A DNA stretch of 64,000 bases from Fulvimarina pelagi HTCC2506 (GTDB taxonomy: Bacteria; Pseudomonadota; Alphaproteobacteria; Rhizobiales; Rhizobiaceae), in assembly GCF_000153705.1 (NCBI RefSeq), contig NZ_DS022272.1, forward strand, positions 3,504,432 to 3,568,431, given 5' to 3'. Positions 53,792 to 63,239 of the stretch are shown piece by piece (positions within the stretch are counted from its first letter, which is position 1; every line of letters begins with the position of its first letter). The notes beneath the pieces are model-generated. The model made no database searches and had not been told where the DNA came from. It worked only from the letters and a program-made list of their open reading frames with translations. Both the position numbers and the translations under genes were made by a program.

Positions 53792-53821
53792 AAGATGCTA
53801 CGGCGGGAGCTTAAAATCAAG
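53792..53821 (-). promoter_or_regulatory. Possible promoter of the candidate small RNA
   Basis: Minus strand CTTGAT (plus 53816-53821), 18-base spacer, CATCTT (53792-53797). CTTGA-type -35 elements occur in RpoH-dependent alphaproteobacterial promoters, but the -10 match is weak. Confidence 0.3.
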
Positions 53822-53987
53822 CGCGGATTAGGCGACGGTGCGTCACATCCGCGTGAAAATGAATAAACGCAACAGAGCACGAAAGTGCTCCATGCATAGC
53901 CCCTTGAACATACGGGGAAATCTGCTGCTGCGTCGCGATAACGATTCCGATCGCTATCTCGGCGTTAGAATCGGATTGTGGCCAAAT

Positions 53988-54356
53988 TCAATCAAGAATG
54001 AGCGGATCCGCGCAGTTGTCCCCATCACCATAGCGCTCGATGATCGCGGATGACAGAAGATAGACTTCCGAGGGCGTCATATTGGCCATGCCGAATCCGT
54101 CGAACTGACTGTCGTCGACGTCGACGCGGCTCATCAGGACAACGCCCGAATGTCGCCCATCGCGGCGGATCGTCTTGAAGAGCTTATCGACCGTCTCCGC
54201 TTCCCCTTCGAGAATCTGCGTGATGATACGGCCATCATACGCGATCACGCCACGGATCCCACGCTTCTCGTTGCGCTTGCGCGCGTCTGCGACGAGCTCG
54301 CGAAAGGCCTTCGGATTCAGGTCGTTGGCGATACTGCTATAGGTGATATGCCGCAT
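53988..54356 (-). CDS. Minimal BLUF-domain blue-light sensor
   Basis: 122 residues, essentially the BLUF domain alone. The flavin-network residues are all present: Y6 (RHITYSS), N29 (RKRNEKRG) and Q47 (IITQILEGE), with a late Met in FGMANM. FAD binding and blue-light switching are therefore expected. No output domain is fused, so signalling must go through a partner protein. Start ATG 54356 is supported by a promoter whose start site would lie near 54423, ruling out an upstream GTG. Faces glcB divergently and ends at the sRNA-bearing gap. Confidence 0.88.
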   Translation of the reverse strand: MRHITYSSIANDLNPKAFRELVADARKRNEKRGIRGVIAYDGRIITQILEGEAETVDKLFKTIRRDGRHSGVVLMSRVDVDDSQFDGFGMANMTPSEVYLLSSAIIERYGDGDNCADPLILD

Positions 54357-54429
54357 GAAGGATCGGTCGTTCGGTCTTATCAATTGTGGGAAATGTCTAT
54401 CCGGGTCCGGCGCTGCCGACACTCCCTAG

Positions 54430-54457
54430 TTTATAGACGATCGGTGCGTGAGGTCAA
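54430..54457 (-). promoter_or_regulatory. Sigma-70 promoter of the BLUF gene
   Basis: Minus strand TTGACC (plus 54452-54457), 16-base spacer, TATAAA (54430-54435). Transcription would begin near 54423, leaving a leader of about 65 bases. Confidence 0.7.
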
Positions 54458-54531
54458 AACCGCATGCTTGCAGTTCGTCCCTCTCGCCATGTGTCCGGCT
54501 TTGGCCTAGCCTTTTGATCGTGCATCCGCGA

Positions 54532-54560
54532 TTGACAGAGCCGGCGCGCTGGCCGATTTC
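54532..54560 (+). promoter_or_regulatory. Possible promoter of glcB
   Basis: Perfect TTGACA at 54532-54537, 17-base spacer, weak GATTTC at 54555-54560. The start codon is 36 bases further on. Confidence 0.4.
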
Positions 54561-54595
54561 CCGATGCGCATGAGTTGACGACAAGGGCACCAGAT

Positions 54596-56767
54596 ATGAC
54601 GGAAATGACGACGGTGAACGACCTCAAGGTCGCCACAAACCTGAAGACATTCATTGACGAAGAGGCACTCGCCGACACGGGCATCGCGCCCGATCAATTC
54701 TGGAAGTCCTTCTCATCGCTGCTCAACGATCTCGCGCCCAAGAATCGCGAATTGCTCGAAGTCCGCGAGGACATGCAGGCGAAGATCGACGAATGGCACC
54801 GCAGTCAGCGTGGCAAGCCGATCGACGCCGACACCTATCAGACCTTCTTGCGCGAGATCGGCTACATCGTCGCAGAGGGCGGCGATTTCGAGATCCAGAC
54901 CGCGAATGTCGATCCCGAGATCGCCACAGTGCCCGGGCCGCAGCTCGTCGTCCCGATAATGAACGCCCGCTATGTGCTCAATGCGGCCAATGCGCGCTGG
55001 GGATCGCTCTATGACGCGCTCTACGGCACCGATGCGATGGGGGACGAGCCGGAGGGCAAGGGCTATGACCGCGCTCGCGGCGCCCGCGTCGTCACCTGGG
55101 CGAAGAGCTTTCTCGACGGCGTAGCGCCGCTCGACCGCATCTCCCACATCGATGTCGAGCAATATATCGTTTCCGACGGCACGCTGATCGCCAAGTTCGG
55201 CGGTGGCAAGACCTCGCGGTTGAAGAACCCGCTCGCCTTCGTGGGATATTCGGGCGATTCGGAAAAGCCGTCCGCCATCCTTTTGCGGCACAACGGGCTG
55301 CATGTGGAGATCAAGGTCGATGCCGAGCACACGATCGGCAAGAACGACCGTGGCAACGTTGCCGACGTTCTCCTCGAATCGGCCGTCACAGCGATCTGCG
55401 ACTGCGAGGACTCTGTTGCCGCAGTCGATGCCGAAGATAAGACTTTGGTCTATCGCAACTGGCTCGGCCTGATGAAGGGCGATCTCACGGAGAGCTTCGA
55501 CAAGGGCGGCAAGTCCGTCACCCGCGCGCTCAATCCGGACCGCCAGTACACCGCACCGGATGGGTCGACTGTCACAGTCCCCGGCCGGGCGCTGCTCTTG
55601 GTGCGCAATGTCGGTCACCTGATGACCAATCCGGCGATCCAGCTGAAGGACGGCTCGGAAGCGCCGGAAGGCCTGATGGACGCGATGATCACCACGATGA
55701 TCGCCATCCACGATCTGAAGAAGATGGGCGGGGTGCGCAATTCGCGTTCGCGCTCGATCTATATCGTCAAGCCGAAGATGCACGGGCCCGACGAGGTCGC
55801 TTTTACCGACGAAATCTTCACCCGCGTTGAGCAGGCGCTCGGCCTTGATTCAAACACGGTGAAGATCGGGATCATGGACGAGGAGCGGCGCACGACGGTC
55901 AATCTCAAGGAATGCATTCGCGCCGCACGGCATCGGGTCTTTTTCATCAATACCGGCTTCCTCGATCGCACCGGCGACGAGATCCACACTTCGATGGAAG
56001 CGGGTCCCATGGTCCGCAAGACCGTGATGAAGGACCGCACCTGGATCAAGGCCTACGAAGACTGGAACGTCGATGTCGGTCTGGCATGCGGCTTCCGCGG
56101 CAAGGCGCAGATCGGCAAGGGGATGTGGGCTGCCCCCGCCAAGATGAACGACATGCTGAACCAGAAGGTTGGCCATCCTCAGGCCGGAGCGAACTGCGCC
56201 TGGGTGCCGTCGCCGACGGCAGCGACGCTCCATGCGACACACTACCACCGGGTGGATGTTCTCGCCTGGCAGGAGGCGATCGCAGCCAAGGGCCGTCGCG
56301 CGATCCTCTACGATCTGTTGACAATCCCGCTTGCCAACCGCGCCAACTGGCCGGACCAGCAGATCAAGGACGAGGTCCGCAACAACGCGCAGGGCATTCT
56401 CGGCTATGTCGTGCGCTGGATCGATCAGGGCGTCGGCTGCTCCACCGTACCAGACATCAACGATATCGGCCTGATGGAGGACCGCGCGACCTGCCGGATA
56501 TCGTCCCAGCACATCGCCAACTGGCTGCATAACGGAGTCGTTTCGGAAGACGAGGTGATGGCCGCGATGAAGGAGATGGCGAAGAAAGTTGACGAGCAGA
56601 ATGCTGGCGATCCGAACTACGAGAAGATGGACGGCCGCTTCGAGGACTCGATCGCCTTCAAGGCAGCCTGTGATCTCGTCTTCAAGGGCCGGGTCCAGCC
56701 TTCGGGCTACACCGAGCCGGTCCTGCATGCCCGTCGACTCGAGAAGAAGGCGCAAAAGGCAGCCTGA
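54596..56767 (+). CDS. glcB: Malate synthase G
   Basis: 723 residues, the usual length. Condenses glyoxylate with acetyl-CoA to malate (glyoxylate shunt and C2 use). Motifs: [14 protein letters not shown] (catalytic Asp/Glu region), [29 protein letters not shown], and the C-terminal catalytic [21 protein letters not shown] at good distance supports the ATG at 54596; TTG 54575 and ATG 54605 are alternatives. In a methylotroph-like organism it could also link C1/C2 flux, but no serine-cycle gene is seen here. Confidence 0.96.
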   Translation: MTEMTTVNDLKVATNLKTFIDEEALADTGIAPDQFWKSFSSLLNDLAPKNRELLEVREDMQAKIDEWHRSQRGKPIDADTYQTFLREIGYIVAEGGDFEIQTANVDPEIATVPGPQLVVPIMNARYVLNAANARWGSLYDALYGTDAMGDEPEGKGYDRARGARVVTWAKSFLDGVAPLDRISHIDVEQYIVSDGTLIAKFGGGKTSRLKNPLAFVGYSGDSEKPSAILLRHNGLHVEIKVDAEHTIGKNDRGNVADVLLESAVTAICDCEDSVAAVDAEDKTLVYRNWLGLMKGDLTESFDKGGKSVTRALNPDRQYTAPDGSTVTVPGRALLLVRNVGHLMTNPAIQLKDGSEAPEGLMDAMITTMIAIHDLKKMGGVRNSRSRSIYIVKPKMHGPDEVAFTDEIFTRVEQALGLDSNTVKIGIMDEERRTTVNLKECIRAARHRVFFINTGFLDRTGDEIHTSMEAGPMVRKTVMKDRTWIKAYEDWNVDVGLACGFRGKAQIGKGMWAAPAKMNDMLNQKVGHPQAGANCAWVPSPTAATLHATHYHRVDVLAWQEAIAAKGRRAILYDLLTIPLANRANWPDQQIKDEVRNNAQGILGYVVRWIDQGVGCSTVPDINDIGLMEDRATCRISSQHIANWLHNGVVSEDEVMAAMKEMAKKVDEQNAGDPNYEKMDGRFEDSIAFKAACDLVFKGRVQPSGYTEPVLHARRLEKKAQKAA

Positions 56768-56791
56768 ACAGGGCATATGTGCATTTGAAGC

Positions 56792-56822
56792 GCGGCGCTG
56801 GGCCCGACGGGACCAGCGCCGC
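56792..56822 (+). terminator. Hairpin after glcB
   Basis: Perfect 10-bp stem GCGGCGCTGG (56792-56801) / CCAGCGCCGC (56813-56822), 25 bases after the stop, but without a T tract. Termination efficiency uncertain. Confidence 0.45.
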
Positions 56823-56977
56823 AACGACTCGTAACGCCGGTAAGTCGGTCGAGGTGCCTCGGCGACCTCCAACCGATACGTGCGGGCAGATCGCCCTTCG
56901 GATCGTAGCAGCGAAAGGTCGTGGTAGCGCGAGCGTCTACTTCATGGCGGATATGCACATGATCCGAAGGTCTCGAA

Positions 56978-57970
56978 CTAACGAACGGCGACCATTCTGG
57001 ATTTCGTCTCGACAACCTCGCCGTCCCGCTTAAGCCCAACCTCGAGCGTCCAGTCTCCCGGTTCCGGCGAACGCCCTCGGCCAACGAACTGCATATAGGC
57101 CGCCTTGCGGTGCCCGAGCGGCTTCGTTTCGGTCTCGATGTAGGTCGATCCATCCGGCGCGGTGATCTTGAACTGCAGGCGGTCACCCTTGCGAAGGTTG
57201 AGGAACCAGCCCCAGCCGATGGTCGCCCGGTCGCGGGCCGTCAGATTGGGCGGAGGTCCGTCGGTCATCAGGCTTTTGTAGTCCGGCGGTCGGCCGGCCA
57301 TCCCGAAAGCCATCACGTGGACGTCCGCCTGCTGGAAAAAGTCCTGCGCAGAGGCGGACCAGAGTGAGTCCCGAACGACCCCATTGCAGCCGGTACCGAC
57401 GGGTTTCCCGCTGAACGGATCGATATCCTGGTCACCGCGCCGGATCGTGAGATGCAGATGGGGGAAGGCGGCCATACCCGATGCGCCGACCGCGCCGATC
57501 ACCGCTCCCCGCGCCGCCTTGTCTCCGCGGGCGACCCGCACCGAGCCTTTGCGTAGATGGCAATATTGAGATTTCAGGCCGTCGCGATGATCGACGATGG
57601 CGCCATTGCCGCATTCCTTGCCCTTGTGAAGCGGCCATTCGGACTCGTCGCGCACCGGCGCGTCGGGCTCACGATCTCGCGTCGCCACGACCGTCCCTTC
57701 TGCGACCGCGAGCACCGGAACGAAGGCTTCGACGTCGAGCATGGAAGACACCCGTACATCTGTGCCGCCGTGCCCGTCATAGGCTACGTCGCCGCAGAAC
57801 GGATCTGCGATACCCTGTCCGCCATCCATGTCGGCATATTGCTGAAGGAAGCAGGTTTCGCCCGGAATGCAGTCCAGCGGAACGCCGAGGCCTTTCTCTT
57901 CTGCGGCACCCGGGCTCGCCGCCTCGACGAGCGCGAGGATACCAGCGACCATTGCCTTGCGGCGAAGCAA
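56978..57970 (-). CDS. M23-family metallopeptidase (LytM-type), exported
   Basis: 330 residues with a signal peptide ending SPGAAEEK. The LytM/peptidase M23 zinc site is present as HGGTD (first His/Asp) and HLHLT (last His) with GASGMAAFPHLHLT. The domain sits between residues 55 and 205, followed by a beta-rich C-terminal domain (about 240-330). Acts on peptidoglycan cross-links or regulates amidases in the periplasm. There is no ATG at the start; TTG at 57970 has GGAGG eight bases upstream. Four conserved-looking Cys near the N-terminus could form disulfides. Confidence 0.9.
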   Translation of the reverse strand: MLRRKAMVAGILALVEAASPGAAEEKGLGVPLDCIPGETCFLQQYADMDGGQGIADPFCGDVAYDGHGGTDVRVSSMLDVEAFVPVLAVAEGTVVATRDREPDAPVRDESEWPLHKGKECGNGAIVDHRDGLKSQYCHLRKGSVRVARGDKAARGAVIGAVGASGMAAFPHLHLTIRRGDQDIDPFSGKPVGTGCNGVVRDSLWSASAQDFFQQADVHVMAFGMAGRPPDYKSLMTDGPPPNLTARDRATIGWGWFLNLRKGDRLQFKITAPDGSTYIETETKPLGHRKAAYMQFVGRGRSPEPGDWTLEVGLKRDGEVVETKSRMVAVR

Positions 57971-58144
57971 ATTCTAATCCTCCCGGCTGAACGACACGAA
58001 CGGTCGCGCTTCAGGTCGACAGGGTTTCGGCTGCAAAGGAAGTCCTTTGCATGCCGGGTCCTCTACGCGTCGAAGTGAAGCATTTCGGACATCGAGATTC
58101 CAGCCCGGCGAACGACCGGGGCGGAACGAAAACGGGTAAATTCA

Positions 58145-59257
58145 ATGGCCTCTCGCAAGCTTCTTCTACTACCGGGAGACGGTATCGGCCCAGAAATCGC
58201 AACGGAAGCGCAAAAGCTCATCACGGTTCTGAATGAGGCTACGGAGGGGGGTTTCGAGATCGAGAGCGGCCTTGTGGGCGGCGCAGCTTACGATGACTGC
58301 GGCGAGGCGATCAGCGATACCACCATGGAACTCGCGCAGGCATCTGACGCGGTCCTGTTCGGTTCGGTCGGCGGACCCCGTTGGGACGGTGTGCCATACG
58401 AAAAGCGCCCGGAGGCCGGGCTCCTGCGCCTGCGCAAGGAGATGGGCCTCTTCGCCAATCTGAGGCCGGCGATCTGCTATCCGGCCCTCGCCGACGCTTC
58501 GTCGCTCAAGCGGCACATCATCGAAGGGCTCGACATTCTGATCCTGCGCGAGCTCACCGGCGGCGTCTACTTCGGCGAACCGAAGGAAATCGTCGATCTT
58601 GGCAACGGCCAGAAACGCGCAGTCGATACGCAGGTCTACGAGACCTACGAGATCGAGCGAATCGCGCGGGCTGCGTTCGAGCTGGCACGCACCCGCCGCG
58701 GCAAGGTCACCTCGATGGAAAAGCGCAACGTCATGAAGACCGGCGTCTTCTGGAACGAGGTGGTCAGCCGCGTTCACCGTGAGGAGTTTTCCGATCTTAC
58801 CCTAGAGCACGAACTCGCCGATGCCGGCGGCATGAAGCTGGTGCGCGAGCCCAAGCAGTTCGACGTGATCGTTACCGACAACCTCTTCGGCGATATGCTG
58901 TCCGATATCGCGGCCATGCTGACGGGGTCGCTTGGCATGCTGCCGTCCGCCTCCCTCGGCAAACCCGATGATGCGAGCGGCCGGCGGAAGGCGCTCTACG
59001 AACCGGTGCACGGCTCGGCGCCTGACATCGCAGGGCAGGGCATCGCCAATCCGATCGCCATGATCGCCTCGCTCGCGATGTGCCTGCGCTATTCCTTCGC
59101 GATGACCAGAGAGGCGGAGGCGCTGGAAGCAGCGATTGCCGACACGCTCAATGACGGCATCCGCACAGGCGACATCATGGCCGAAGGCTGCCGAAAGGTC
59201 GGCACGAGCGAGATGGGCGACGCCGTCGCCGAGCGTTTCCGAACCGGTTTGGCCTGA
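58145..59257 (+). CDS. leuB: 3-isopropylmalate dehydrogenase
   Basis: 370 residues. NAD-dependent oxidative decarboxylase of leucine synthesis. Motifs: [15 protein letters not shown] at the N-terminus, [11 protein letters not shown], and the metal-binding [27 protein letters not shown] with [18 protein letters not shown] in the NAD region. The ATG gives the standard start. Ends 13 bases from the convergent fliI gene. Confidence 0.97.
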   Translation: MASRKLLLLPGDGIGPEIATEAQKLITVLNEATEGGFEIESGLVGGAAYDDCGEAISDTTMELAQASDAVLFGSVGGPRWDGVPYEKRPEAGLLRLRKEMGLFANLRPAICYPALADASSLKRHIIEGLDILILRELTGGVYFGEPKEIVDLGNGQKRAVDTQVYETYEIERIARAAFELARTRRGKVTSMEKRNVMKTGVFWNEVVSRVHREEFSDLTLEHELADAGGMKLVREPKQFDVIVTDNLFGDMLSDIAAMLTGSLGMLPSASLGKPDDASGRRKALYEPVHGSAPDIAGQGIANPIAMIASLAMCLRYSFAMTREAEALEAAIADTLNDGIRTGDIMAEGCRKVGTSEMGDAVAERFRTGLA

Positions 59258-59270
59258 AGCACGACGGATC

Positions 59271-60611
59271 CTATTTCTTGGCAGGCTCCGGTTTCGGCGT
59301 CATCGCCTGCTTTAAGGCGGCGCTGAGGGCGTCAAAGGGCTTCTCATGCCATCCTTCGCCGGGCCGCTGGGTCAGGAAGTCGTAGATGTGCGGCACGAGA
59401 TCCACGGCCTGATCCAGTGTCTGGTCCGAGCCGCGTTGATAACCACCGAGGAGGCGCAGGTCGCGGGTGTCTTCGAAACGCGAGGTCATGGCGCGCAGGC
59501 GCGTCACGAGCTCGCGCTCGCTGCCGTGCCAGGCCTTTTCGGCAAGGCGCGAGATCGACTTCAGATAGTCGACCGCAGGGAAGCGGCCCTGTTCGGCGAT
59601 CTCGCGGTCGAGCACGATATGCCCGTCGAGCGTGCCCCGGATGGCATCGGCGATAGGATCGTTGTGGTCGTCGCCGTCGACGAGGACCGCGTAAATGCCG
59701 GTAATCGTGCCGGACCCTTCGATGCCTGTGCCGGCGCGCTCCAGAAGCTGTGGCAGTTCGGAGAAGATGCTCGGCGGATAGCCGCGCGAGACTGGTGGCT
59801 CGCCGGCCGAAAGCGCGACGTCGCGGGCGGCATGGGCATAACGCGTCACCGAATCGACGATGAGGAGGACGTCGTCGCCCCGGTCGCGGAAATGTTCGGC
59901 GACGGCCGTCGCCGTGCGCGGCGCGAGCCGGCGCATCATCGGGCTTTCGTCGCCGGTCGCGACGATGGTGACCACCTTGTCGAGCTGGCCGGCCATGACT
60001 TCTTCGAGGAATTCGCGAACCTCGCGGCCGCGCTCGCCGACGAGGGCGACGATGACCGTGTCGAAGCCTTTGGACTGGGAGAGCATGCCCATCAGCGTCG
60101 ACTTGCCGACGCCGGACCCCGCGAAGACGCCGATGCGCTGGCCCTTGACCAGCGGCGTGAAGATATCGACGACAGAGACGCCGGTCGGAACGCCCTCGGA
60201 CAGCCTCGCACGCTTCAGCGCCGAAAGCGGCTGGGCATCGACTGGGCGGATTGCTTCGCCCTGGCGCACCGGTCCTTTGTCGTCCTGTGGCCGGCAGAAG
60301 GCGTCGAGCACCCGCCCGCGCCAGCTGGCGTCCGGCGTGATGGAGAACGGACCGACCTTGATGGCGGGCGACCCGACACCGCGGTTGAAGCGCGTGGTAT
60401 AGGGTTTGACAGTCAGACTGTCGGCGTCGATGCGCACGACTTCACCGAGCTCGTCGCGGTCCTCGCCCGGACAGGAAATGCAGTCACCGAGCCGCACGAA
60501 GGGGGACAGGCCCGCGACGCGGAAGGATTGCGGCCCGACATCGACGATCCGTCCGGAAATGTCGAGGCGCGGCGCCGAGAGCGTGGAGAGGGCGTCGGTC
60601 TGCTGGTGCAT
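59271..60611 (-). CDS. fliI: Flagellar export ATPase FliI
   Basis: 446 residues. ATPase of the flagellar type III export apparatus. Walker A GVFAGSGVGKST, Walker B VLLIVDSVTRYAHA and the F1-beta-like GERGREVREFLEE are intact, and the C-terminal YLKSISRLAEKAWHG is typical. The ATG overlaps the flgF stop, so they are coupled: flgF-fliI is the usual rhizobial order. First identified gene of the flagellar cluster at this end of the window. Confidence 0.96.
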   Translation of the reverse strand: MHQQTDALSTLSAPRLDISGRIVDVGPQSFRVAGLSPFVRLGDCISCPGEDRDELGEVVRIDADSLTVKPYTTRFNRGVGSPAIKVGPFSITPDASWRGRVLDAFCRPQDDKGPVRQGEAIRPVDAQPLSALKRARLSEGVPTGVSVVDIFTPLVKGQRIGVFAGSGVGKSTLMGMLSQSKGFDTVIVALVGERGREVREFLEEVMAGQLDKVVTIVATGDESPMMRRLAPRTATAVAEHFRDRGDDVLLIVDSVTRYAHAARDVALSAGEPPVSRGYPPSIFSELPQLLERAGTGIEGSGTITGIYAVLVDGDDHNDPIADAIRGTLDGHIVLDREIAEQGRFPAVDYLKSISRLAEKAWHGSERELVTRLRAMTSRFEDTRDLRLLGGYQRGSDQTLDQAVDLVPHIYDFLTQRPGEGWHEKPFDALSAALKQAMTPKPEPAKK

Positions 60612-61333
60612 CAGCTCGATCCCAGCGCCTTGATGGCTTCGGAAAGCGACCGGTCATTGGTCTGGACGACGTTGGCGGCGCTCTCGAAGGCGCGCTGCAG
60701 CGCGATGAGCCGGGTCATTTCCTGGACAGGATTGACGTTGGCCTCTTCGACATAGCCCTGCACCACGTTGTCGGTGAGGAATTCGACCACCGGCGTCGCC
60801 GGAACGTCGCTGACGACGCCCGACGTATCGGCCCGCGTGACGTTTGCCCCTTGCGGAATGCGGAAGAGGCCGACGGCCGCGACCTCCTGGCCGTTCTGGT
60901 GGATCATGCCGTTCCCGCCGATGGTCAGCGGCCCACCCGCCGGATCGACCTGCAGCGCCTGGCCGCCGGCATCGAGGAGCGGGCGTCCTGTCAGCGTCTG
61001 AACCATGCCTTCGGGCGAGACCTGCATACGCCCATCGCGAGTGTAGACGATGCCGTTGTCTCCCTGGATGGCGAAGAAGGCTTCGCCACGCACGGCGAGA
61101 TCAAGCGGGTTGCCGGTCTGTGTGAGGGCGCCGCTCTTGTTGGACAGATAGGTTTCGCCCTTCGACACGAAGGCCACCGGATCGGGTGCGGTATGCGAAA
61201 GCAGCTCCTCGAAGCGCACCTCCTCGGCGCGAAATCCCACCGTCCGCGCGTTCGCGATGTTGTGCGCCAGCGTTTCGAGACGCTTTTCCATGGCGATCTG
61301 GCCGGACAGGGCGACGGGAAGGGAGGTTTCCAT
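60611..61333 (-). CDS. flgF: Flagellar basal-body rod protein FlgF
   Basis: 240 residues. Proximal rod protein with the conserved flagellar hook/rod N-terminus MEKRLETLAHNIANARTVGFR and the C-terminal coiled coil RLIALQRAFESAANVVQTND. Exported through the flagellar apparatus, hence no signal peptide. Lies nine bases after the DUF1217 gene and overlaps fliI. Confidence 0.95.
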   Translation of the reverse strand: METSLPVALSGQIAMEKRLETLAHNIANARTVGFRAEEVRFEELLSHTAPDPVAFVSKGETYLSNKSGALTQTGNPLDLAVRGEAFFAIQGDNGIVYTRDGRMQVSPEGMVQTLTGRPLLDAGGQALQVDPAGGPLTIGGNGMIHQNGQEVAAVGLFRIPQGANVTRADTSGVVSDVPATPVVEFLTDNVVQGYVEEANVNPVQEMTRLIALQRAFESAANVVQTNDRSLSEAIKALGSS

Positions 61334-61342
61334 GCGGTCTCT

Positions 61343-62125
61343 TTAAAATGCGGTGTTTCGATAGGTCTGAAGCGTCAGGAGAAGGTCGCCGCTGACACCA
61401 CTTCCGTTTCCGAACAACTGCAGCAGCGGGCTCGTCGGCGCGGCCTGCACATTGTTGACGTCCCAGAGCGTGGTGAAGCGCTGGAGCAGTTCGCTCACCT
61501 TCTGCGGGTCCTTGAGATCTTCGATATTCGGGAGCGCCTTGCGGAAGAGGTCGGCCTGCTTGTCGATATCGAGCGTACCGGTCTCGGCGGGTATGGAGAA
61601 GGCCGTCTGCATCACCTTCAGGATCGCCGGATCGGCGAGGAGCCCGTAATAGCTGGTAACGGTCGAGGCCTTGCGCTCGAAATAGAGCGCCAGGCGTGCC
61701 CCTTCGCTCTCGGTTCCCGTGTTCTCTTCCAGAGTTTGCCGGACATATTTGTCGACGATCCCCTGCTGGGTGCGTTCGAAGGCGAGAGCGGCCTCGCCGT
61801 ATCGGTTGAAGTTGAAGGTTTCGGCGAAGTCCTTGTAGCGACTGTCGGTCAGTTTGTTGGCGAAGGCTTCCCTGTCGTCGATGCCCTCTTCCATCACCTT
61901 GCGCATGAAGGCCTTCGCGTAGGTCATGTCCTCGAGCCCCATCGCCTTCATCGCGTAGCGATAGACCCGGTCGTTGGCGAGGAACTCGTCGATCGAGGAA
62001 ATCTTGCCGATCTCCTCCAGATAGCGCTGACTGGCCCGCTCGACGGTCGGGTCCTGCGCGGTCCGCTCCAGCGAGGCGGGAAGATCGCGGCTGATCAGGC
62101 GATAGCTGAGGGATGCATCCAGCAT
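61343..62125 (-). CDS. DUF1217 flagellar-cluster protein
   Basis: 260 residues. DUF1217 family, encoded in alphaproteobacterial flagellar loci between motA and flgF; function unknown but mutants of relatives are reported to affect flagella (recalled, not checked). Helical throughout. Markers: SYRLISRDLPASLERTAQDPTVERA, DDREAFANKLTDSRYKDFAETF, and the C-terminal SGDLLLTLQTYRNTAF. ATG at 62125 gives the family N-terminus LSYRLI; a GTG at 62173 would add 16 residues. Divergent from motA. Confidence 0.88.
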   Translation of the reverse strand: MLDASLSYRLISRDLPASLERTAQDPTVERASQRYLEEIGKISSIDEFLANDRVYRYAMKAMGLEDMTYAKAFMRKVMEEGIDDREAFANKLTDSRYKDFAETFNFNRYGEAALAFERTQQGIVDKYVRQTLEENTGTESEGARLALYFERKASTVTSYYGLLADPAILKVMQTAFSIPAETGTLDIDKQADLFRKALPNIEDLKDPQKVSELLQRFTTLWDVNNVQAAPTSPLLQLFGNGSGVSGDLLLTLQTYRNTAF

Positions 62126-62323
62126 GTTCGTCGGGTCCAATGAGGCTGGCCGGAGCGGCCTTTCAACCCCCACAATGCGCTGGAAACCCTTGCCTCAGCC
62201 TTTCAGGTACCGTCACATTTCTCCTTAATCGCGGATGCCGGCGGATCCGGCTCTGCCTTCAAGCTCCACACAAGCGCTTACGCCTACCGCTTTTCCCGTC
62301 GACATGATGGGGACTGAGACGCA

Positions 62324-63187
62324 ATGGGTATTCTGCTTGGTATGGTCGTCGTGCTTGGCTGCCTCTTGGGCGGCTTTGTCGCGATGGGCGGCCATCTCGG
62401 GGTCCTCGTCCAGCCCTTCGAATACGTCATCATCTGCGGGTCGTCCTTCGGGACGTTCCTTGTCGCCAACCCGCCCAAGGTCATCAAGGACTGCGGCAAG
62501 GCGATCGGCGAAGCGTTCAAGAACGCGGTGCCCAAGCAGAAGGATTACCTGGAGATCCTCGGCCTCCTGCACGCAATGATGCGCGAGATGCGCTCGAAGT
62601 CCCGCTCCGAGGTCGAGGCGCATGTCGATGCGCCCGAGGAATCGACGATCTTCCAGGCCTATCCGACGATCCTCAAGGACAAGCAGAAGGTGAACTTCAT
62701 CTGCGACTACGTCCGGCTCATCATCGTCGGGTCGGCACGCAGTCACGAGATCGAGGCGCTCATGGAAGAAGAGATCGAGACAATCACGCATGACGCGATG
62801 AAGCCCAAAGCCGCCCTGCAGGACGTTGCCGACGGATTGCCGGCACTCGGCATCGTCGCCGCCGTGCTCGGTGTCATCAAGGCGATGGGCGCGCTCGACC
62901 AGTCGCCGGAAATCCTCGGCGGCCTCATCGCCGCCGCCCTCGTCGGCACCTTCGCCGGCGTCTTCTTCTCCTATGGTGTCATGGGGCCGATCGCCTCCAA
63001 GGTGAAGAGCGTTCGCGAGAAGAAATGCCGGACCTATGTCGTCATCAAGTCGACCCTGATCGCCTACATGAACGGCGCCATGCCGCAGGTCGCCATCGAA
63101 TACGGTCGCAAGACGATTTCCGCCTACGACCGCCCGACGATCGATCAGGTCGAGGCCGAGACGATCGGCGGCGGAGCGACCGCATGA
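62324..63187 (+). CDS. motA: Flagellar motor stator protein MotA
   Basis: 287 residues with four membrane helices. Proton-channel stator subunit. MotA marks: the N-terminal helix start [22 protein letters not shown], the cytosolic loop with [34 protein letters not shown], and helix 4 with [13 protein letters not shown]. MotB is not in the window and in rhizobia is encoded elsewhere in the cluster. Followed 52 bases later by fliM. Confidence 0.97.
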   Translation: MGILLGMVVVLGCLLGGFVAMGGHLGVLVQPFEYVIICGSSFGTFLVANPPKVIKDCGKAIGEAFKNAVPKQKDYLEILGLLHAMMREMRSKSRSEVEAHVDAPEESTIFQAYPTILKDKQKVNFICDYVRLIIVGSARSHEIEALMEEEIETITHDAMKPKAALQDVADGLPALGIVAAVLGVIKAMGALDQSPEILGGLIAAALVGTFAGVFFSYGVMGPIASKVKSVREKKCRTYVVIKSTLIAYMNGAMPQVAIEYGRKTISAYDRPTIDQVEAETIGGGATA

Positions 63188-63239
63188 CCGCCGCCAGGAC
63201 CCGCGCTTTCACAGGCATGAAGCCGAGGGAATTTGAGTG

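Larger units (their letters stand above)
53296..53987. other. 692-base gap between convergent tlpA and BLUF genes
   Basis: Neither neighbour needs a promoter here because both end in it, yet it is long and contains two strong hairpins (see ncRNA). GC is lower than in flanking genes. The open frames within it have no coding signal. Confidence 0.6.

Noticed and set aside
53422-53880. 152-codon minus-strand frame in the tlpA-BLUF gap
   Set aside because: Composition unlike a protein, spans two strong hairpins, and no ribosome site.
54357-54422. N-terminal extension of the BLUF protein to a GTG at 54422
   Set aside because: The TTGACC-N16-TATAAA promoter would start transcription at about that base, and the ATG at 54356 gives the family N-terminus.
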